Shown here: positions 41,901-52,951 of the stretch, piece after piece | How positions within the stretch are numbered: the first letter of the stretch is position 1 | Layout of the letters: each line of letters starts with the position of its first letter | Assembly (NCBI GenBank): GCA_009746045.1 | Contig: RPFO01000080.1 | Location: 8,619,628-8,683,627 of the forward strand | Source of the DNA: Mesostigma viride | Taxonomy: Eukaryota; Streptophyta; Mesostigmatophyceae; Mesostigmatales; Mesostigmataceae | DNA length: 64,000 nucleotides | Direction: 5' to 3' | Notes under the pieces: model-generated | Seen by the model: the letters and a program-made list of their open reading frames with translations, nothing else | Databases searched by the model: none | Told to the model about the DNA's origin: nothing | Position numbers and translations under genes: made by a program

Positions 41901-44200
41901 ATGTCAGAGCCTACCCCTCCGGCTGAGAGCTCGCTGCCGTCCCCGCCCCTACCGGACCCTGAGCTGTATTTCGAGGCCCTTCCGGGCCGCTGGGTGTCGC
42001 GGTCCAGTTACCCGGGTGGCGTTGTGCAGCCGGCCCTCAGGCCCAACATGCGAGTTTAGTCAGGGCGGCCCTCTTTGGGGTCACGTGGTACGGTCCTTCC
42101 CCTGATGAGCCGCACCAGCTTGTTTTGCACGGGTTCGACGATGCCGGGCACTGTTTGTTAGGGTGTGGTTCCCGCTGTCCCGCCTTGGGACAGATAGATG
42201 CGGTTCTCCAGTGCTCCCGTGTGTTCTCCTACCTTTCTACCCCTGTGGGCCGCTCCTGCCTACGGGAGGTGTTCCCTGGCTTCCGGCTGAGGGTGATGCT
42301 GAGGTAGATGAGAACCCCTGCGACCTTCTACGGGCCGTAGAATTCATGGAGATAGCTGATCAGTCGGGGATTAGCAGTTGGTGGTCCTGCCCCTACGGGC
42401 GCCCCAGCCGAGGTACATTATACTCCAGATATTCTGCCTCGAGCGCTGCGTCCGCCTCCTCGGCGTCTTCCTCCCTCTCCGGTCCCGTCGTCCCTCGGTC
42501 GACCCGGTGTGTTGCAGTGGAGCCTACCCCTTCGGGTTTGCCTGATCCTCTTTCGGCGACGGTCTCGGCTATGCAGGCTCAGATCCAGTCCCTGACCACG
42601 GCGTTCGGGGCCTTCATGGCGGCCCAAGCGCAGACTCCGGCCACGCCAGGTGGGGTGTCTGTGGTGTCCGCGCCCCCTACCCCTTCGGTTGTTTCGGCAC
42701 CTGTGGTTTCGCCGGCGCCCCTACCCCTTCGGTTGCGGCGGCTCCGACACCTCTGGTTGCCTCCGTGCCGGCGACCGACGTTTCTGCGCCGCGACGCGAG
42801 TCTTCCGCCCCTTCGGCTGTGCCCGCCGTCGCCTCCTCTGGGCCGCCCGCTGCGCCCTCACAGCCAGTTCGGGGTTTCTTCAGCGACACGGGCGATCATC
42901 CCAGGCTTTGGGAGGGTGGTCCCCCGCAGAGGATTCCGGTGCCCGACTGGAGCTTGGATGGCAACCAATCTTATGCCGGACTGCCTGTCCCTACGGGCCC
43001 TATTTTCAATATGTGGCCTGAGGGTGCGCCGGCAACGGAGACCGGCGCGCCTGCTGCGGTGGCGGGTCCGTCACGGCCCTCTCTGGCTTCGGGTCCGGCG
43101 CGACCTCCTGTTGTACCAGTGCCCTGCGTCGGTGTCGGCTCCCGCCCCTGCGTCGGCCCCTGCTTCGGTCCCTGCTCCTTCGGCCTCGCGGTCTTTGGCT
43201 GCGGTTGTTCGGTCCACCGGTCAGGATCCTCGCGCCACCCGCGCTGCCGATTCCCTCCGGGAGTTGTCCCAGGGTGATCGGGACAGGGCCCCTTCTGTGG
43301 TGCATGCGACGCCGGAGTCGCGCGACACGCCCGTGCCTGGATGGTATGTCCGCACTCGCCTGCCGCCAGTGTGACCTGCCGCGCGCCTCCGCCGAGCTTG
43401 CCATCTCGCCCATGTCCTACGGGTTCTCCCAGGTGTGTCGGGCGCCTCGGGATCGTGGCCTACCCATTGAGACTGATCGGCCTCCTTTCGACATGGTTAT
43501 TTTAGCTGATCCTGTGTTCCAGGGTGAGATCCTGGTTCGGCGCGTTCTGTATCGCTGGGCTAGGCGCCACAACGACTTGGACACCTACGGTGGGTTCCAG
43601 TGGGCTTACCCTCCGCCTCTGGGCATTATGGCTTCGGATGCCCTTACGGTAGAGTTTCCTGCGGTACAGGGTGCTGCGTACAACACGGTCCTCCAGCCCA
43701 TCCTCGAGTGGGATGCCCGTCGTCCGGCGCCCATCCCGGGCCAGGGTCTAGACTCCCGTGGCCACCCTCCTCCTCGGGCCAGCGACTACCTGGAGACATT
43801 CGGGTCGCGCCAGTGTGCTCGTCGGTGGCGCTCCCGAGAGGTTCGGCACATCCGGATGTGGCCGTCCAACGTGGAGCCCCTGGTGGACCTGTTTTTCCCG
43901 ACGGGTTTGCGCCCTCGGATCCGGTACCATCGCCTCCTCCTGCGGGCCCTCTGTTTGATCGCGGTAGAGCCTTTCCTTCGCCTCTTTGCCTGTGGCTTCC
44001 TGGACTGGGCCCGTGGCCAGGTCGTTCTTACGCAGCATAGGTATTACTGGGCCTTTCTGGGCCTTTTTCCTGACGGTGTGTGGGCCGATGTTTTCCTCAC
44101 TGTAGATAGGCATGACAATGTCGAGGATGTGGCCCACTACCAGGCCTACCTGGAGGTCCTGCTGGCCTCTCGTGGCACCTATCAGACGGATGGCCACTAG
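41901..44200 (+). CDS. Extra ORF between integrase and 3' LTR of LTR-R1, unrecognised, frame-broken
   Basis: The region begins with ATG 41,901 (MSEPTPPAESSLPSPPLPDP) and ends with a 331-codon open frame closing at 44,200. Blocks in order: a short N-terminal part (VTWYGPSPDEPHQLVLHG), a Pro/Ala/Ser-rich middle with a possible short coiled coil (SAMQAQIQSLTTAFGAFMAA), and a non-repetitive C-terminal ~260 residues. The last part carries EILVRRVLYRWARRHNDLD, LETFGSRQCARRWRSREV and RYYWAFLGLFPDGVWADVFL. The frame changes near 42,056, 42,270, 42,715, 43,110 and 43,330. Most changes again look like single-base losses in homopolymers. The position is that of env in other elements, but I see no signal peptide, transmembrane anchor or fusion motif. 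It might be a second structural or RNA-binding protein. Function unknown. Confidence 0.6.
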
Positions 44201-44560
44201 ATAGAGGGCCTTAGGCCCGACCTGAGGGTGTTGTCCCTCCGGTATATAGAGTCGCCCTCATATTCTGGCCAGTTGGTTGGCTGTTCTTGGTCCTTGGCGC
44301 TGATGTGTTTACTCTGTGTGTCCTGCCCAGTGCCGTCCCCCCCGGCCAGGACTCCGTTCCAGGCAGTTAGGGGAACCTCCCACCAGGCTTGGTGCTGGCT
44401 AACCCTACACCACCCGGCGTGGTGGTGGAGACCGTGTGAACTATTGGTGCTTTGTATCTGGGATGGTCTATCGATTGTGTTGGTGTGTGCTGGGTGCATT
44501 AGGTTTTTCCTACCCCTTCGTTTCCTCCCTGTGCGTAGGGAGAGGGCTCCCTACCTTTGT

Positions 44561-44571
44561 GGGGGGGGAGG
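44561..44571 (+). promoter_or_regulatory. Polypurine tract of LTR-R1
   Basis: GGGGGGGGAGG ends directly at the first base of the 3' LTR (44,572). This is the position of the plus-strand primer left by RNase H. Confidence 0.85.
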
Positions 44572-45114
44572 TGTTACGTCGCGTAACAATTCGTTGTAGT
44601 TACGGACGTAAATTAGGTCTTTTGCCTCGGTTGTCCCTAGGTTTACGTGTAGTTCCTACCGGGACATTATTGTCCTCGTAACAGTACTGTGGTACATTGG
44701 GTGCCTTTGGGCGCCGCGCCGCGTACTTTATTAGTGGTCCTCATCCTTTGGTAGAATGTAGTGGACCAGCGTGCATCTGTAGGCGAGGGCCAGGTCGGCC
44801 CGAGCGTGTTGGACCGTTGGTGACCATTTATGCACGTTCCACCCCTCGTGTGTGTACTCGGCGTGTGTTAAATGAATTGACACATATAGGCTTGGGTCAC
44901 GGCAGTGTAGTTGTGTTTCCTTCCTCTATTCCTGGAATAAACGGGTTGTGTAAATGGCTTATGGCGTATTATAGCAACACTTACGTTAATGCATTGAGAT
45001 CTGGATCGTCTCGTTCGTCTTTCGCTAGAGGTTTGACTAGAGGAGGCTTGACTAGTTTAGGTAGCATCAGGCCAGCTAGAGGTAGAGGTAGTGGTAGATA
45101 CCCGCGGCGTAACA
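44572..45114 (+). repeat. 3' LTR of LTR-R1
   Basis: The same length (543 bp) as the 5' LTR, with one visible substitution and no length change. It ends CCGCGGCGTAACA and is followed at once by CATCCATCC. Confidence 0.93.
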
Positions 45115-46471
45115 CATCCATCCATCCATCCATCCATCCATCCATCCATCCATCCATCCATCCATCCATCCATCCATCCATCCATCCATCCATCCATCCA
45201 TCCATCCATCCATCCATCCATCCATCCATCCATCCATCCATCCATCCATCCATCCATCCATCCATCCATCCATCCATCCATCCATCCATCCATCCATCCA
45301 TCCATCCATCCATCCATCCATCCATCCATCCATCCATCCATCCATCCATCCATCCATCCATCCATCCATCCATCCATCCATCCATCCATCCATCCATCCA
45401 TCCATCCATCCATCCATCCATCCATCCATCCATCCATCCATCCATCCATCCATCCATCCATCCATCCATCCATCCATCCATCCATCCATCCATCCATCCA
45501 TCCATCCATCCATCCATCCATCCATCCATCCATCCATCCATCCATCCATCCATCCATCCATCCATCCGGCATCCATCCATCCATCCATCCATCCATCCAT
45601 CCATCCATCCATCCATCCATCCATCCATCCATCCATCCATCCATCCATCCATCCATCCATCCATCCATCCATCCATCCATCCATCCATCCATCCATCCAT
45701 CCATCCATCCATCCATCCATCCATCCATCCATCCATCCATCCATCCATCCATCCATCCATCCATCCATCCATCCATCCATCCATCCATCCATCCATCCAT
45801 CCATCCATCCATCCATCCATCCATCCATCCATCCATCCATCCATCCATCCATCCATCCATCCATCCATCCATCCATCCATCCATCCATCCATCCATCCAT
45901 CCATCCATCCATCCATCCATCCATCCATCCATCCATCCATCCATCCATCCATCCATCCATCCATCCATCCATCCATCCATCCATCCATCCATCCATCCGG
46001 CATCCATCCATCCATCCATCCATCCATCCATCCATCCATCCATCCATCCATCCATCCATCCATCCATCCATCCATCCATCCATCCATCCATCCATCCATC
46101 CATCCATCCATCCATCCATCCATCCATCCATCCATCCATCCATCCATCCATCCATCCATCCATCCATCCATCCATCCATCCATCCATCCATCCATCCATC
46201 CATCCATCCATCCATCCATCCATCCATCCATCCATCCATCCATCCATCCATCCATCCATCCATCCATCCATCCATCCATCCATCCATCCATCCATCCATC
46301 CATCCATCCATCCATCCATCCATCCATCCATCCATCCATCCATCCATCCATCCATCCATCCATCCATCCATCCATCCATCCATCCATCCATCCATCCATC
46401 CATCCATCCATCCATCCATCCATCCATCCATCCATCCATCCATCCATCCATCCATCCATCCATCCATCCAT

Positions 46472-46507
<36 letters not shown>

Positions 46508-46521
46508 CCATCCATCCATCC
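45115..46521. repeat. CCAT microsatellite, right part (~1.4 kb)
   Basis: Continuation of the array interrupted by LTR-R1. It is nearly pure (CCAT)n. Two identical interruptions CATCC-GG-CATCC lie at about 45,568 and 45,999, 431 bases apart, and one CCGT variant lies near 46,497. All six frames are open by arithmetic, not because of coding. Confidence 0.95.
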
Positions 46522-47150
46522 ACGCGAGCGAACAACGACCTCCATGGTCGAGGCTCGTTCCCTTTAGCTATTTCCAAAAGTGCTGCTGACGCAAGCAAAT
46601 CCCGCGCCATAGCACTAGCTGTCAAAACTGGCTACGTGCGCGCCAAACTAGCTATGTGCTCATTTCCCAGCAGTACAGCAAATCGTATGTGCGGCCAATC
46701 CTGCCTGCTTGTCACAACACATTTCAGGCTTTGGCGCGCTCAGGCTATGAGCGACGCGTGAGCGCATCAATCAAATCAGTCTGTACGGCAGCAATACAAT
46801 AATGATTACGCGCGACGCTCAGTCATCATGACATAATGACTGTGCCGCACGATATCTACCAACGGTAGACTGAACATACTACAAAAGTAAATATTCAGCC
46901 ACAAGCGTCGTAGAGTTGGGTACTAGCATCCGGCGCGGCGCTTCACACTGGCCGGTACCCAGACTTGAACAAATCCAAGCCAAACGGCTACCGTGGAATC
47001 AAACCAACGGAACTGCGGAACCGGACGTAAATTATTCGGTGAACAGCCGTTTCTCGATCAAGTGCACGGACGTAAATGATCACGGATGTGACAGAGCTCA
47101 GCTCGGATGAGGATTATATCCGGGCCATCTTTTACTATATCTTTTACTAT
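46522..47150. other. No gene recognised
   Basis: Unassigned sequence between the CCAT array and a minus-strand LINE tail. The hairpin and AATTAATT tail that normally follow CCAT in the LINE 3' UTR are absent from this side of the array. Confidence 0.4.
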
Positions 47151-47912
47151 ATTAATTAATTAATTTGACTCGTGCTCCCGTTGGGGAGTCACGGAGCATT
47201 AACCCCGATGGATGGATGGATGGGTGCAAACAGTCCTAGTACCGGTCTAATCTATCTACAACAGCTATCTACTAGAACATCTATCGACAACATCTATCTT
47301 AACAACATCTATCTACAACATCTATTTACAACAACTAGTGTAAGCTCTCTACCCTAGGGGACCTGTCTGGCGTGCTTCCCGTATGTTTGCACACGCGGGC
47401 GCTTCCCCACGGGAGGGGGTTCGTTGTCATCTATGACCTGCCGGGCCCACTTGGCCTTCTCCATCATCTTTGTCCAAATCACGAAGAGGCCTAGGCCCCC
47501 CATGACATCCTCTACTAGCTGTTGATCTTTGAAGGTGCGGGCCTTGCGGCGTCTAGCATCACGGGGCCCGGCCCACGTAAGGAGGTGCCGGCCAGGCTGA
47601 GCTGGGCGCAGTCCCGCGGGGGGGCCACGTGAGGTGTCTACCTGGTTGGTGCGAGCTATAAGTGCCCTACTAGCTGCAGGCGCCGCTGCTTAATGGTGCT
47701 GGTGATACTATGGTATGCCGAGGTACAGGTCCTCATTGCGAACATGAGCAGCAAAGCCTACTCTGAAAATGGATTGCAGCATGTTGGTGACCGCGCCGTC
47801 CAGCTTTCGGGCCAGGTCGGCGGTGAGGGTCCACGTCTCGGCCCCAGACGTAAGAACAGGCCGGAAGGACGAGGACCAACAGGTCCTAACAGGTCCTGTT
47901 TCTCTATCGCAG
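47151..47912 (-). mobile_element. 5'-truncated LINE, minus strand (C-terminal RT, CCAT 3' UTR)
   Basis: From 47,912 down: GAETWTLTADLARKLDGAVT, MLQSIFRVGFAAHVRNEDLY and LGLFVIWTKMMEKAKWA, then the 3' UTR with repeated TAGATAGATGTTGT units. A short CCAT run, the CTCCCCAACGGGAG hairpin and an AATTAATTAATT tail at 47,152-47,165 close it. It is the same subfamily as 2,300-4,345 and 48,365-49,430. Confidence 0.75.
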
Positions 47913-48364
47913 CCCTGCCACACACCCTTCTGTAAAGGGCATGGTGGCGTGGTCGGGACCGTAGGAAGTGGGCACCGAAGTGGTGGACCCTTCATACAGG
48001 TTGCGGATGACAGCAATAAGGGGGCGGGGGATCCGGAACAGAGCAAGGATGTCCCATAGCGCAGGCCAGAAAACCGAATCGAAGGCTTTGATGAAGTCCA
48101 CCAGCACAAGGTGCAAAGGGGACTCACCAGGCTGAAGGCGTTGCAGTTCTTCCACAAGGCGGCGAGTAGCGAAGAGCGCCTGTACTGTGTTGCGACCTGA
48201 ACGGAAGCCGTGCTGAGTCTCGCTGAGGTGACCGCGTCCAGGGCCGTGCGCAGGCGGTTCAGGATATGAGCCGCATGAGAAGCTTGAGGGGGGCACTTTG
48301 GAGGCACACCCCTCTGTAGTTACCGGGGTCGGCTGGCGACCCCTTGTTCTTGTACAGCATCGTG
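47913..48364 (-). pseudogene. LINE reverse transcriptase N-terminal part, inverted segment
   Basis: The minus strand reads SPADPGNYRGVCLQ, TQHGFRSGRNTVQALFATRR, LHLVLVDFIKAFDSVFWPAL (the motif carrying the first catalytic Asp), IAVIRNLYEGSTTSV and KGVWQGC. These are successive RT palm motifs of a LINE. The part that should follow (palm motif with YADD) is found in the opposite orientation starting at 48,365. The segment is either the 5' inversion of that copy or the start of the minus-strand copy with an internal deletion. Confidence 0.7.
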
Positions 48365-49430
48365 CGATTTTACTCTATGGTGGGGCATGATGCAGACAAC
48401 ACCACCCTCTTCGAGGACACTGAGCACGTGCAGACGTGGCATGACTGCCTGGCAATGGAGGCCCGTGTGGTGGGGCTTGAGGTCAGCAAGAAGACTGAGG
48501 CTCTGGCGATTGGGCTGACTCAGCCCGGCCTGCCCGACCGCTTTCTCCTTCACGGCTCTCGAGCCGGTCCTGTATAGGGACCGCGTAAAGTTGCTGGGTA
48601 GCTTACTCCCCAGCTGTGAGGCCGATGTGGACCACCGTAAGTCCCTCGCCTGGCACGCTTTACGCCAATACCGGGCCCTGTGGCGCAAGCCCTTCGGCAA
48701 GCTAGAGAAACAGGACCTGTTTAAGGACCTGGCTGGTCCTCCCTGTTCTTCCGTACGGGGCCGAGACGAGGACTCTCACTGCCGACCTGGCCAACATGCT
48801 GGATGGCGCGGTCACCAACATGCTGCGGTCAATTTATCGTGTAGGATACGCTGCTCATGTCCGCAAGGAGGACTTGTATCTCGGCCTGCCACTTATCACC
48901 AGCACCATCAAGCAGCGGCGCCTGCAGCTAGTAGGGCACTTAGCTCACACCAACCAGGTAGACACCTCACGGGGCCCCTCTGCAGGGCTGCGCCCCGCCC
49001 AGCCGGGCCGGCACCTCCTCACGTGGGCCGGGCCCAGCCACTGAGGTTAGACGCCGCAAGGCCCGCACCTTCAAAGAACAGCTCGTAGAGGACATATGGG
49101 GGGGCTAGGCCTCTCGAGCGGTGATTTGGAAAAAGGTTATGGACAAGGCCAAGTGGGCCCAGGTCATAGAGAGCAACAACCCCCCTGCAGCTAGTGGGGA
49201 AGGAGCGTGTTTGCACACGTGGACGGCATGCTAGACAAGACCCCTAGGGTCGCGGGCACCATAGATCTATAGTAGGACTGTTTTGTAGATAGCTTGTAGA
49301 TAGCTTGTAGATAGCTTATAGACCTGTAGGATTGCGTCTACCCCCCCATCCATCCATCCATCGGGGTTTATAATGCTCCGTGACTCCCCAACAGGAGCAC
49401 GAGAATTAGTTTATTAATTAATCAATCAGA
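48365..49430 (+). mobile_element. LINE copy, plus strand: YADD to 3' tail
   Basis: Opens at the RT catalytic region (HDADNTTLFEDTEHVQTWHD, with the first residue of YADD degraded). It continues with CEADVDHRKSLAWHALRQYR, KLEKQDLFKDL, EDLYLGLPLITSTIKQRR and QLVGHLAHTNQVDTS in shifting frames. The 3' UTR has repeated GTAGATAGCTT, CCAT x3, the CTCCCCAACAGGAG hairpin and a TTATTAATTAATCAATC tail. Several frameshifts make it inactive. Confidence 0.75.
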
Positions 49431-49475
49431 CGATATTTGTCTGTTTATAATTAAACTGTTATATAATTAACATGC

Positions 49476-50669
49476 ATTACCTCGCCATGCCCACTGCAGA
49501 CCGGCGTCGGGCAGGGTTGCGCCGTCCTGTCGCCGTATCTGTTTATTATTGTAGTGGATTGTGTTATGCGCCAGGCACGTGCTCGCTTTGCTAGCATTGC
49601 AGGCCGTGCCCCTGGCCTAGCGATCGAACGAGCTTGGGGAAGGGGGGCCGACTAACAAGCAGAATTTACTAGCTGACCTCATTTATGCCGACGACATCAC
49701 GCTCATCGAGAAGCCGGAGTCTGCCCAACTTTGGCTGGACTGCCTGGCGCTCGAGGCTCGGGCGGTTAGTCTAGAAATCAGCCCCAAAACGAAGGCCCTG
49801 GCCCTCGGCATGGCAGGGCCCCCACCCACACTCCGCCTCTTAGACGATGCCGAGGTCAACTACCCTCCTTCAGGCCGCTTCAAGCTGCTTGGCAGTTGGC
49901 TTCCCGACTGCGAGGACGACATGACGACACGGATCGGCATGGCGTGGGCGCACCTCCATGACCACCGCCGCTGGTGGAGCAACCCCGCCCCAGTACCCCG
50001 GATCGTCAAGCGTGACCTCTTCAAGGTCGTCATCCTGACGATCCTGACCTACAGCGCCGAGACGTGGACACTGACGCAGGAGCTGGAGCAACGACTCGAC
50101 GGCGCCGTCACCAAGATGCTGCGCAAGGCCCTTAACGTCCCCTTTGGTTTGCACATTAGTAATGAGGATTTGTACGCTGATTTGCCCTATAGTTTCCCAC
50201 ATTATTAGGCACAGGCGCCTGGGCCTAGCCGGGCACCTGGCCCGCACAGATCAGGTAGATACATCAGATAGACTAGCTGGCACCAAGCCCGCCCAGCCTG
50301 GGCGATATGTCCTCACCTGGCGTGCCCCCGGCCGCGCGCGGCAGGGCCGCCACCCGGGGACTTTTCGTGATAGACTCGGCATGGACATGTGCTACACTAG
50401 ACGTGACGGGCTCGGCCCCTGGGCAGCCTCCTGGTTTGTCTGTAATATGGAGGCAGATGGTGCGCAAGGATAGATGGCAAGTAGTGATGAAGGAGACCAC
50501 CCCCAAGCCTGTGGGGGCTCCGCGTGTGACCAAGTATGGCATTCATAGCGATTCGGGCCGCGGTGCCCACACCCCTGTAACTAGGACCTAGATAGCTTAT
50601 ACCATCCATTCCATCCCATGTTCCCCTCCCACTGAGGACTTATGCTCACGTGACGCAGTCACGTGTCTA
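49476..50669 (+). mobile_element. 5'-truncated LINE of a third subfamily
   Basis: Starts inside RT at QTGVGQGCAVLSPYLFIIVV, the motif before YADD. It contains LADLIYADDITLIEKPESAQ near 49,675, FKLLGSWLPDCEDDMTTRIG, RDLFKVVILTILTYSAETWT and RHRRLGLAGHLARTDQVDTS, with frame breaks near 49,655, 50,200 and 50,470. The coding end is near 50,591. The 3' end is a perfect CACTGAC-type hairpin (CACGTGAC-GCA-GTCACGTG). The adjoining tail was interrupted by TTAA element 3 at 50,670. Confidence 0.75.
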
Positions 50670-52547
50670 TTAAGGGGAGGGTCCCATGGAAATGTATCAA
50701 AACTGAGGCCCCCTAATAACTACAGAAATGCAACTGACAACCACTGAATGATGTTTGGGGACCATAAACATGATGTTTGGGCATGCATACCACCACTTGT
50801 TGGGGGTACTACCCCCAGCCATACACCGGCTATGTGCTAAAAATAGAAAAAAACGCTGTCCGGGGCACATCTTGCCCAGAACAGTGGCAGAACCAGTTGC
50901 ATGAAAAAAGCACCACCCATATAAAAATGTCATGGGACATGGTTTCTACCTAATTGGATCAACAAAATCAGCACATCCCTATGAGTTATTAATTTTTGGG
51001 CCAAAAATACGCTTTTTTAGGCGGGGCGTCCCGATACACACCAATTAGGCCTGGAAAGCACAAGTCAAATTCTGTCATGACCATAGAAGGCACTGTCAAA
51101 GTTTGGTGGCATTCTGAGCTCAGCTGTAGCAGTTCTTAATTTTGGCAGTTGGCCACCTGTGCAGACGCTAAGGAAGGCATTAGTGAGTATTAAGCACACT
51201 AACACTTCCTATGCCATCCAAAAGGCTCCTGGCCATGCCCAATTTGACCACAATGTACAAGGAGGTGGCTGGGCACGTCATGTGCCCTTGCCTTACCTCG
51301 ACACGGGTAACCTGTTGCGTGTGTGCACAACAATGAGGCAGGTAGCTCTACATGCCTAGCCAACACTTCTAAAGCATATTCCAGGTTTATGGTGTGGACA
51401 TCATCCCAAAACCAAGCTCAAACACACCCTAGAAAGCCATATCCACTAATTGCCCAACAAGGGTAACAACAGACAGTCCACAGAGAAAGCAGAATTATCA
51501 TACATGCTGCTTGCCAAGGCTTCTTACCATGGTTACCTTGCCTTGCTAGCATATGAATTAGGGCTCTCCCATTTTAGTGGGAGAAAGGCCAACAAGACCT
51601 ACCTACGTGCAGTTCCACCCATGCAGTATGCCCCTCAGAAAAACCACTGCCACCTTTCTTTCCAGCGCAATTGTTTGCCAAGAAACAAACTCAAGCTTGT
51701 GAGCCTCTAACCACAATGAAGCCTCTGCTAAGAAAGGCCGCGTCAATATTCACACAAAACTGAGTGCTGTTAGCAATCTCCTTCCAAGAAACCACTCAGC
51801 AAATCCCTGACAACTTGACGATATGCCACGGTCACGCTTTGACACGTCCCAGCCATGCAACGTACATACAAAACACTAAAAGGTGCCAGAAATCTGGCGA
51901 TGTGCAGCACGGAATGGCATTCTACTTGGCGCTAACTGCACGGAAAGAAGCCGAAAACTTGCGTTGATAACCCATAAAGGAAGCGAAGCATCCATAGGGT
52001 CACGTTGAGCACACGATCGTACCATTACCGGCGTTGTCCTTCGCCCAGCGGCGCAGGAAAGAACAACCTTCCATGGAATAATAAGACGCGCATCCCGCGA
52101 GCCTGGAGAGTGTCTTACCGATCATGAAGGAAATCTTGCCGAAACCCAGCAATTTTTTTAAAGCTTTACCAAAATGTAAACGCATCCTTGACGCTAGGTA
52201 AATCCCATAAAACCTGACAATCACCGCCGCCAGCCGTGCATTCTACTTTATTCCTCTCGACGAAAACTTCAGATTCAGACCCCCGTGGCGATGGTCATCA
52301 ATAAAATCATCGACACTGCAAAAAACGCGAACTCCGCTACGAAGTAAAATCATAAACTTGTCGTCTTTAAGATTAGCACAGTTTCTTCTGCATTCCGCGA
52401 GCTATCTTTTTCTACTCTGCCTGAAAGCACGTCGCCATGGCCAGCTCCGGTAGGGGTGCGCGCACCGTGCACCACTTTTTCACGGTACGGACGGGTACCG
52501 CGAATTTTTTCGGCGCCAAAAAATTCGCGCCGGGACCGTCAGCTTAA
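50670..52547. mobile_element. TTAA-target DNA transposon 3 (1,878 bp)
   Basis: TTAA at 50,670-50,673 and 52,544-52,547. The left inner end is GGGGAGGGTCCCATGG. Shared landmarks with elements 1 and 2 are TTGGGGGTACTACCCCC (near 50,800), GCTAAAAATAGAAAAAAACGC, and near the right end CCATGGCCAGCTCCGGTAGG plus the GCGAATTTTTTCGGCGCC region. It is inserted at the 3' tail of the LINE at 49,476-50,669. No open frame of transposase size is present. Confidence 0.75.
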
Positions 52548-52827
52548 TGCTATTATTTCTAAAATCAAACTTTCGCGAATCATGATCATGGCGTCTTGTG
52601 GATGATGCGCATGCTCGATCGTTACCCCGGCGAAGCGCGTTATATATGCATATGGCACGAATTAATGCCGCCTTAGTCAGGAGTCAGGACCAGGCTATAA
52701 AGCCTACGATCTTGTTCTGTCTGCTACAGTTGACCCCTTCTTTAGACTACAGACCCCCAGTTATACATATGCTTGTATCCATCGCCCATCTTCTCTTAAT
52801 ACTGATCACTAACGCCTTGCCAATTAC
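52548..52827. other. No gene recognised
   Basis: Unassigned AT-moderate sequence between TTAA element 3 and a hairpin MITE. Confidence 0.4.
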
Positions 52828-52951
52828 AGTCATTCCCGCGTTAAGTTGCGTTTCTTAAGGTTGCGTTCCCGCGTTAAGTTGCGGCGTCGAAGTTTGGGGG
52901 GCGACCGCAACTTAAGCATGGAGGCCATCGCAACTTAACGCGGGAATGACT
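52828..52951. mobile_element. Hairpin MITE, 23 bp perfect inverted ends
   Basis: The first 23 bases (52,828-52,850, beginning AGTCATTCCCGCG) are repeated exactly inverted at 52,929-52,951. A second inner copy of TTCCCGCGTTAAGTTGCG lies within, so the element is partly duplicated. Length is 124 bp, with no coding capacity. A relative lies at 53,659-53,734. Confidence 0.7.

Larger units (their letters stand above)
32083..45114 (+). mobile_element. Ty3/gypsy-type LTR retrotransposon (LTR-R1), nearly complete
   Basis: Two direct 543 bp LTRs (32,083-32,625 and 44,572-45,114) begin TGTTACG and end CGTAACA. By eye I find one difference between them (T at 32,188, C at 44,677). Both flanks read CATCC, consistent with a 5 bp target duplication but uninformative in a CCAT array. 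The internal order is RG-rich ORF, HBD ORF, TTAA element 2, gag, protease, RT, RNase H, integrase, chromodomain-like tail, extra ORF, polypurine tract. Protease-RT-RNase H-integrase order plus the chromodomain-like end places it near chromoviruses of Ty3/gypsy (Metaviridae). Without the 2.28 kb insertion it is about 10.75 kb. LTR near-identity implies a recent insertion. Confidence 0.93.

Noticed and set aside
41901-44200. Envelope gene
   Set aside because: The position fits, but no signal peptide, transmembrane anchor or cleavage site can be seen, so I do not call it env.
44697-46761. Long open frames of Pro-Ser-Ile-His or Met-Asp-Gly-Trp repeats on both strands (also 31,342-32,192)
   Set aside because: They are automatic products of a CCAT array, which has no stop in any frame. 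They are not genes.
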